From: Blastocatellia bacterium
GTDB lineage: Bacteria > Acidobacteriota > Blastocatellia > Chloracidobacteriales > JADJPF01
DNA length: 5,681 bases
Assembly: GCA_023265235.1 (NCBI GenBank)
Contig: JAHFUF010000375.1
Location: 1-5,681 of the forward strand
Direction: 5' to 3'
Shown here in pieces: positions 1 through 3,293 of the stretch. Under the pieces are notes generated by a model. That model did not search any database, was not told where the DNA came from, and saw only the letters and a list, made by a program, of their open reading frames with translations. The first letter of the stretch is position 1. Every line of letters begins with the position of its first letter. A program made the translations under genes and the position numbers.

Positions 1-88
1 GGATTAATTTATTAATAGTATCAGTCCAAGCATCGCTATCATGCTGGTTTAGGAAGGCTTCAAACAACGTTGCCTCTGTAGTAGTCAT
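1..88 (-). CDS. Hypothetical protein, N-terminal fragment (29 residues visible)
   Basis: An ATG at 88-86 on the minus strand opens a frame that stays open to the window edge. It begins MTTTEATLFEAFLNQ and continues through a polar stretch with HDSDAWTD. A purine-rich AAGAGG lies about 10 bases upstream of the ATG and works as a ribosome binding site. A plausible sigma-70-type promoter sits at 136-164, so the gene appears to have its own transcript. There is no signal peptide or membrane segment, and the start looks cytoplasmic and helical. I do not recognise the family from 29 residues and assign no function. The start is well supported by the binding site; identity is unknown because the gene is cut by the window boundary. 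Confidence 0.6.
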   Translation of the reverse strand, partial: MTTTEATLFEAFLNQHDSDAWTDTINKLI

Positions 89-135
89 AAAAGAAAAACC
101 TCTTAAAGAAAATCTTGGGAAGAATGAAGCCTAGG

Positions 136-164
136 AGTGTAACAGCTTTAGCTATTATGCTCAA
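136..164 (-). promoter_or_regulatory. Candidate sigma-70-type promoter for the gene starting at 88
   Basis: Read on the minus strand, TTGAGC (164-159) and TACACT (141-136) are separated by exactly 17 bases, and each matches 4 of 6 consensus positions. Transcription would start near 129 and give a leader of about 40 bases that holds the AAGAGG ribosome binding site. This is inferred from consensus only. Confidence 0.35.
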
Positions 165-166
165 CG

Positions 167-196
167 CTAGCTAGCTAGGTTTTTGGTAACTAGCTA
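167..196. repeat. CTAG tandem repeat and short inverted repeat
   Basis: CTAG occurs three times in tandem at 167-178. The 7-base TAGCTAG at 172-178 is complementary to CTAGCTA at 190-196 across an 11-base loop. On the plus strand the hairpin is followed by TTTT (197-200), but no plus-strand gene lies upstream for it to terminate. On the minus strand it could weakly end the 219-440 transcript, though it lacks a trailing T run. It also lies just upstream of the candidate promoter at 136-164, so it may be a protein-binding site. The inverted repeat is certain; its role is not. Confidence 0.3.
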
Positions 197-218
197 TTTT
201 AACTGGAGTCTAGTCTTG

Positions 219-440
219 TTATTCATCATTGGCGACACGCTCAATAGCATCGACAATTAATTCTATTTCTAACGCTAAATCCAGACGTTGTTCTACTATG
301 CCAGGGGCTTCATTTTTTTCAAAAAGTGTTCTTAGCGAGATAATCAAAAGTCCAATTACTATTAAACTAGCGGCTATACCTAATATAATATCCATAAAAT
401 GGTTTAGATTATCTAAGAATTTTGCAAAAAATCTTATCAT
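219..440 (-). CDS. Small single-pass membrane protein, unknown function
   Basis: This 73-residue frame begins MIRFFAKFLDNLNHFMD. A strongly hydrophobic segment (roughly residues 16-36, rich in I, L, G and A) is followed by an acidic, helix-prone tail ending ERVANDE. The basic N-terminus before the segment and the acidic tail after it suggest one membrane helix with the tail on the far side, which is an inference from charge. The opposite-strand frame over the same bases is low in hydrophobic pattern and looks like a shadow. No Shine-Dalgarno sequence precedes the ATG at 440, which lies inside the first copy of the 31-bp tandem repeat. Met16 (ATG at 395) is an alternative start, also without a binding site. 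I do not recognise a family. That it is a gene is likely but unproven; the start is uncertain. Confidence 0.5.
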   Translation of the reverse strand: MIRFFAKFLDNLNHFMDIILGIAASLIVIGLLIISLRTLFEKNEAPGIVEQRLDLALEIELIVDAIERVANDE

Positions 441-527
441 AGGCTAATAATTAATAATATTGTTTTATCATAGGCTAATAATTAATAATATTGTTTTATC
501 ATAGGCTAATAATTAATAATATTGTTT
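434..527. repeat. Three perfect 31-bp tandem repeats
   Basis: Three identical AT-rich 31-base units occupy 435-465, 466-496 and 497-527, with the perfect periodicity beginning at 434. Each unit starts TATCATAGGCTAATAA and ends AATATTGTTT. The array fills most of the 133-bp gap between the divergent genes at 440 (minus) and 574 (plus). On the minus strand each unit carries an ATG in the context GCCTATGATAA. In the first unit it is the start of the 219-440 gene. In the other two it opens MIKQYY followed by a stop. There are no unique spacers between units, so it is not a CRISPR array. Confidence 0.95.
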
Positions 528-573
528 AAGAATAAAAATAAGTGTAAGCTATTTTGCTAGGTGATTTATAATA

Positions 574-1284
574 ATGAAAACTTTTGCCATTGGTGATGTG
601 CATGGCCAATTTTCTACACTAAAGAAGCTACTAGACAAACTACCTATAAACTGGCAAACAGATGAGTTAGTATTTTTAGGTGATTTGATAGATCGTGGGC
701 CACAGTCACGAGAAGTTGTAGATTTTGTTATCCAATTACATCAAGAAAAATCCCGCCAAGTAAGAGTCTTAAAAGGCAATCATGAGCAAATGCTATTAGA
801 TAGCTATGACAAAGAAGATGATTTTCTGCACTGGCTGTCTAATGGAGGAGACACTACTTATAGTAGTTATTGTAAAAGTAACGAAGTTAGCTGGAAGGTT
901 TTTAACAAAAAGTTTCCTATGGAAACCTATGAGTATCTAAAAAATCGGCCTATTCGTTATGAAAACGATCATGCCATTTTTGTTCATGCTGGTTCTAGGC
1001 TTGATAATAATGGTCAATGGTGTGCAGATACTGCACTAATTGCACTTTGGTATCGAGGTAAAGATTTTTTTGGCAAATATAGAGGTAAAACTATTGTTGT
1101 TGGGCATACGCCAACTAACAAAATTAGGCTTATGTTAGGTGAAGCTTTAATGCCAACAGATCAAATGACTGCTTGGAGTCGCAATAACATTATTGCGATT
1201 GATTGTGGTGTTGGACAAGAAGGTAGGCTTTGTGCTGTAGAGTTGCCAAGTGGTAATCTTTACTATCAATCTCTAGAATATTAA
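574..1284 (+). CDS. Serine/threonine protein phosphatase (metallophosphoesterase, PP1/PP2A-like)
   Basis: This 236-residue protein carries the complete metallophosphoesterase signature of bacterial PPP phosphatases. GDVHGQ is at 7-12 (Asp8 and His10 as metal ligands), GDLIDRG at 36-42 (Asp37 bridging the metals, Asp40-Arg41), GNHE at 68-71 (Asn69 ligand, His70 general acid), VHAG at 137-140 (His138) and GHTP at 177-180 (His178). Family members use two metal ions to hydrolyse phosphoserine and phosphothreonine, and sometimes phosphotyrosine, on proteins. The length is close to that of the phage lambda phosphatase. There is no signal peptide or membrane helix, so it should act in the cytoplasm, probably opposing a Ser/Thr kinase encoded elsewhere. 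The start is supported by AGGTGA at 559-564, 9 bases before the ATG. Its stop is 7 bp from the end of convergent plsC. A diadenosine tetraphosphatase (ApaH-like) activity is a less likely alternative within the same fold. Confidence 0.93.
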   Translation: MKTFAIGDVHGQFSTLKKLLDKLPINWQTDELVFLGDLIDRGPQSREVVDFVIQLHQEKSRQVRVLKGNHEQMLLDSYDKEDDFLHWLSNGGDTTYSSYCKSNEVSWKVFNKKFPMETYEYLKNRPIRYENDHAIFVHAGSRLDNNGQWCADTALIALWYRGKDFFGKYRGKTIVVGHTPTNKIRLMLGEALMPTDQMTAWSRNNIIAIDCGVGQEGRLCAVELPSGNLYYQSLEY

Positions 1285-1291
1285 ACTTAAC

Positions 1292-2071
1292 CTAAGATTC
1301 TGCGCTAATAACCTTTTTAGCTGCCACTGTACCGAGTTCAGCCCTAAATTCTGTTAGAACTTTGTCATGTTGTTTAATTACTTGTTGCCAACAATGTTGA
1401 GCAAAGGCTTTTTCACTTTCAAACTTACTTGCTGGTATTGGTTCGCCTATCTCAATAAAAACAGGGTAACGTCCATTAGCTGCTTGTGGTTTATGTCCTA
1501 CTACTAGATAAGACCCATGCAAAGCAATTGGAACTATCTCTAAACCAGAACGCCAAGCCATACGCAACAAAGCAAGAGAGATTTTGTCTTTTAATTCTCC
1601 TGTTTTACTTCTAGTCCCTTCAGGAAAAATATAGAGTGCTGTATGTCTTTTTGCCCGATCAACAATTTTTTCTAACACCTGTCGTCTTTCTAACCCACTA
1701 TCGCGATTAAAAGCAATGCTACCTGCTAATAGTCCAGCTAAACCAATAAAAGGTAAGTATAAATTTTCTCGCTTTGTTAAAAAAGGCAAAGGATAAATCG
1801 CAACTAGTAGAGCAATATCTATAGCACTTTGATGATTTGAAATATAGAGTCGTCCTAAATAGTCTTCTGCCCTTATATATTCACGTCCCTGTACATGCAT
1901 ATCTACTTGGCAAATAGCGCAAATTCCACGAGCAAAAATTAACCAAGGTAGATAAAATATTTTTCGCCGATGTTCCATTGGCACTATCCATCCAATTAGG
2001 ATTGGGACTGTAAAAACCACCCCACCTAATATTCCTGCTAAAAGAATCCTCACTACATCTATCGGTCTCAT
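1292..2071 (-). CDS. plsC: 1-acyl-sn-glycerol-3-phosphate acyltransferase (PlsC family)
   Basis: The enzyme family transfers a fatty acyl group to lysophosphatidic acid to make phosphatidic acid, the precursor of membrane phospholipids. In the 259-residue product the four acyltransferase blocks appear in order: NHQSAID at 79-85 (the catalytic H-x4-D pair, His80 and Asp85), IAFNR at 119-123, FPEGTRS at 149-155 (substrate phosphate binding) and VPIAL at 180-184. An N-terminal hydrophobic segment (about residues 6-30) probably anchors it in the inner membrane. I chose ATG 2071 rather than the longer in-frame TTG at 2095. AAGGA lies 7 bases upstream of the ATG, the TTG has no binding site, and the candidate promoter at 2111-2140 would leave the TTG only about 9 bases of leader. 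After FPEGTRS the usual FKKG-type stretch is replaced by LKDKI, a modest deviation. Acyl specificity cannot be read from sequence, so other lysophospholipid acyltransferases of the family are possible. Confidence 0.9.
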   Translation of the reverse strand: MRPIDVVRILLAGILGGVVFTVPILIGWIVPMEHRRKIFYLPWLIFARGICAICQVDMHVQGREYIRAEDYLGRLYISNHQSAIDIALLVAIYPLPFLTKRENLYLPFIGLAGLLAGSIAFNRDSGLERRQVLEKIVDRAKRHTALYIFPEGTRSKTGELKDKISLALLRMAWRSGLEIVPIALHGSYLVVGHKPQAANGRYPVFIEIGEPIPASKFESEKAFAQHCWQQVIKQHDKVLTEFRAELGTVAAKKVISAES

Positions 2072-2110
2072 TAGTCTATCCTTGAATTTAACCAACTAAG
2101 TAACGCCTAA

Positions 2111-2140
2111 ATAATCCGCTAAAACCTTTCTTTTAGTCAA
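2111..2140 (-). promoter_or_regulatory. Candidate promoter for plsC
   Basis: On the minus strand TTGACT (2140-2135, 5 of 6 consensus) is followed after 18 bases by GATTAT (2116-2111, 4 of 6). Transcription would begin near 2104, about 33 bases before the ATG at 2071. This supports the shorter PlsC start. A 9-mer, TTAGGCGTT (minus strand, 2110-2102), covers the predicted start site. Confidence 0.4.
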
Positions 2141-2146
2141 ACAAAA

Positions 2147-2180
2147 TATTAATATTTATCTTGACATTATTAATATTTAT
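2147..2180. repeat. 13-bp direct repeats spaced 21 bp apart
   Basis: TATTAATATTTAT occurs exactly at 2147-2159 and again at 2168-2180. The 21-bp period is two helical turns, which puts both copies on the same DNA face. The copies flank the TTGACA of the plus-strand promoter, and the first lies just upstream of the plsC promoter. They could be regulator sites or an AT-rich upstream element. The repeat is certain; the function is inferred. Confidence 0.6.
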
Positions 2181-2189
2181 TTCTATTAT
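2161..2189 (+). promoter_or_regulatory. Strong sigma-70-type promoter P1 for the 2340 gene
   Basis: A perfect TTGACA (2161-2166) and TATTAT (2184-2189, 5 of 6) are separated by exactly 17 bases. The predicted start near 2196 gives an unusually long leader of about 144 bases, which contains the palindrome at 2212-2233 and the tandem repeat at 2279-2304. This is the best promoter match in the window. Confidence 0.6.
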
Positions 2190-2211
2190 AAATCGATTAT
2201 GTTTCGTGTCG

Positions 2212-2233
2212 AATAGTTTTTGACAAAACTATT
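2212..2233. promoter_or_regulatory. Palindromic operator-like site overlapping the P2 -35 box
   Basis: AATAGTTTT (2212-2220) and its exact complement AAAACTATT (2225-2233) flank a TGAC centre. The 9+9 bp perfect inverted repeat covers the TTGACA of the second promoter and lies just downstream of the P1 start. Such placement is typical of a dimeric repressor site that would occlude P2 and block P1 elongation. As RNA it would be only a weak AT-rich hairpin. The symmetry is directly seen; operator function is inferred. Confidence 0.5.
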
Positions 2234-2248
2234 AAGTATGTTTATTTT
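2220..2248 (+). promoter_or_regulatory. Second sigma-70-type promoter P2 for the 2340 gene
   Basis: A perfect TTGACA (2220-2225) is followed after 17 bases by TATTTT (2243-2248, 4 of 6). Initiation would be near 2255, about 85 bases before the ATG. It lies 59 bp downstream of P1 in the same orientation, which suggests tandem promoters. Its -35 box sits in the centre and right arm of the palindrome at 2212-2233. Confidence 0.45.
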
Positions 2249-2278
2249 GTTTATCTCTTAAATAAAAAGGGTTATTTT

Positions 2279-2304
2279 AGTTAAAGTAACAAGTTAAAGC
2301 AACA
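2279..2304. repeat. 13-bp tandem repeat in the leader of the 2340 gene
   Basis: AGTTAAAGTAACA (2279-2291) is directly followed by AGTTAAAGCAACA (2292-2304), differing at one base. The pair lies 35 bp before the ATG, inside the leader from either promoter. The core AGTTAAA also recurs in tandem before the receptor gene at 3294. Confidence 0.7.
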
Positions 2305-2339
2305 ATCTATCATTTTGTAAGGCTATTTTTCAACATTTT

Positions 2340-2876
2340 ATGAATAATCGACTATCTAAAACCAAAGAAACATCAAAACACAGCTTAAAGATATATTGTC
2401 CAGTTTTTAACCATATAAAAAACACTATTGTATGTAGTCTCTGTTGTCCACTAAGAGATAAATGCAAGGATTTTCAACAGTTTTATGCAGTAAATCGTGA
2501 GGCACAAGAAGCAGCAGTTGCTGACTATATAGAGTCTCATCACCGTTTACCACCAGGTTCTTTATTAACTATTCAATATGTATTGGAGGTCTTAAGAAAT
2601 ATGAGTGATACCTATGTTTGGATTGATCAAGATGATCGCGCTGAAGTAATGAATTATGAACAAATTTTACAAGCTGCGGAAAATGGCAGAAAACCAAAGT
2701 ATATTTTCTTAACTAAACAAGAATTAATGCTACGTTATCAATTAGTACCTAAAAACCGTCAGGAAACAGCAAAAGAAGTTACTAAGCCATTAAAAGCAGC
2801 CGATCTTCCAGTAGTAGAAGCTAGTGAGGAAAGTCAAGATCACCATAAAAAGCGCAGTGGTAAAGCTGTTGCCTAA
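2340..2876 (+). CDS. Cysteine-cluster protein of unknown function (possible metal-binding)
   Basis: This 178-residue protein is soluble by composition and has no signal peptide. Near the N-terminus five cysteines (20, 32, 35, 36 and 42) form C-x11-C-x2-C-C-x5-C in the context YCP, CSLCCPLRDKC and DF. The spacing could hold zinc or an iron-sulfur cluster, which is inference. A compact middle part follows (about 50-137), including TYVWIDQDDRAEVMNYEQIL and KYIFLTKQELMLRYQLVPK, which looks like a folded helix-strand domain. The last 40 residues are a charged, probably disordered tail rich in K, E and A. I do not recognise the family. The ATG has no usual binding site: AAGG at 2319-2322 is 17 bases away, and no alternative in-frame start was found. 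Two promoters, a palindrome and repeats upstream suggest tight control, and a hairpin terminator directly follows, so it is probably monocistronic. Codon use matches its neighbours. Confidence 0.8.
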   Translation: MNNRLSKTKETSKHSLKIYCPVFNHIKNTIVCSLCCPLRDKCKDFQQFYAVNREAQEAAVADYIESHHRLPPGSLLTIQYVLEVLRNMSDTYVWIDQDDRAEVMNYEQILQAAENGRKPKYIFLTKQELMLRYQLVPKNRQETAKEVTKPLKAADLPVVEASEESQDHHKKRSGKAVA

Positions 2877-2881
2877 ATAAT

Positions 2882-2950
2882 ATAACTTGGGAAAGACAGA
2901 CTTACTAATATCCTTAAAACTAATTATTTGGTTTTCCCAAGTTATTTTTT
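2882..2950 (+). terminator. Rho-independent terminator with a long loop
   Basis: ATAACTTGGGAAA (2882-2894) pairs perfectly with TTTCCCAAGTTAT (2933-2945), a 13-bp stem, and T continues to 2950 (six in a row). It begins 6 bases after the stop of the 2340 gene. The 38-base loop is longer than usual. The opposite strand lacks a long T run after the stem, so it acts mainly on the plus strand. Confidence 0.8.
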
Positions 2951-3174
2951 AACAAAATCAAACTGTTAACATTGCCATTGGAAAGGCTTACGTGCTTAGT
3001 TGGCCAGACTTTGCCTATGTTGTTTGCTTCAAAAAACTCACCATTTTTCATCACATAATTTACTTAGCTTACCTACTGAAATTGAGGAGTCTTAGGCGTT
3101 CTTAGGCGTTGAGTATTCTTCTAAATTATTCTTTTTACTTTATGATATTTGAAGTTTTTACTTAAATGCTTTAG

Positions 3175-3203
3175 TTTACTTTTACCTTAAATTCTGAAAT
3201 AAT
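3175..3203 (+). promoter_or_regulatory. Candidate extended -10 promoter for the receptor gene
   Basis: TTTACT (3175-3180, 4 of 6) and AATAAT (3198-3203, 5 of 6) are separated by 17 bases, with TG one base upstream of the -10 (3195-3196), an extended -10 feature. Initiation near 3210 would give a leader of about 84 bases that includes the 12-bp repeats at 3242-3277. Confidence 0.4.
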
Positions 3204-3241
3204 ATCTATCCTAAAATCATACTAAGCAAATGCTCAATCAT

Positions 3242-3277
3242 TAATTAAACCAGTAGTTAAACTTATAGTTAAACCTA
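3242..3277. repeat. Three 12-bp direct repeats upstream of the receptor gene
   Basis: TAATTAAACCAG (3242-3253), TAGTTAAACTTA (3254-3265) and TAGTTAAACCTA (3266-3277) repeat with an exact 12-bp period, and TTAAAC is invariant at 3245, 3257 and 3269. The array ends 4 bases before the ribosome binding site, so anything that binds it as RNA or DNA could influence expression of the receptor. Confidence 0.7.
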
Positions 3278-3293
3278 TTTTGAGGAAAAGCCT

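Larger units (their letters stand above)
2951..3293. other. Non-coding gap before the receptor gene, with a 10-bp tandem repeat
   Basis: No convincing gene lies in this 343-bp AT-rich stretch. It contains an exact tandem 10-mer, CTTAGGCGTT at 3091-3100 and 3101-3110. A candidate promoter is at 3175-3203, 12-bp repeats at 3242-3277, and the ribosome binding site GAGGA (3282-3286) is 7 bases before the ATG at 3294. The first 140 bases, after the terminator, show nothing I can assign. A minus-strand frame of 43 codons across 2920-3051 was considered and set aside. Confidence 0.6.

Noticed and set aside
229..447. Plus-strand open frame of 72 codons opposite the small membrane protein
   Set aside because: Its product is a serine-, isoleucine- and lysine-rich string without domain pattern, and no binding site precedes it. 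The minus-strand frame has a coherent membrane-protein layout.
434..527. The 31-bp repeats as a CRISPR array
   Set aside because: The repeats are directly adjacent with no spacers, and no cas gene is present.
567..572. Perfect TATAAT box immediately before the phosphatase ATG
   Set aside because: It lies between the ribosome binding site and the start codon, so transcription would begin inside the gene. There is no -35 match upstream at the right distance, and the next Met is residue 73.
1275..1301. AGAAT and ATTCT inverted repeat between the convergent phosphatase and plsC genes
   Set aside because: The stem is only 5 bp with a 17-base loop and no T run, too weak to call a terminator.
2199..2216. 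Five-residue leader peptide MFRVE in the P1 transcript
   Set aside because: It is very short, has no binding site and would begin only a few bases after the predicted transcript start, so chance is the simplest explanation.
2920..3051. Minus-strand frame of 43 codons starting MKNGEFFEANN
   Set aside because: It runs through the terminator stem of the 2340 gene, has no binding site, and a frame this long is expected by chance. It could be a gene remnant but nothing shows this.
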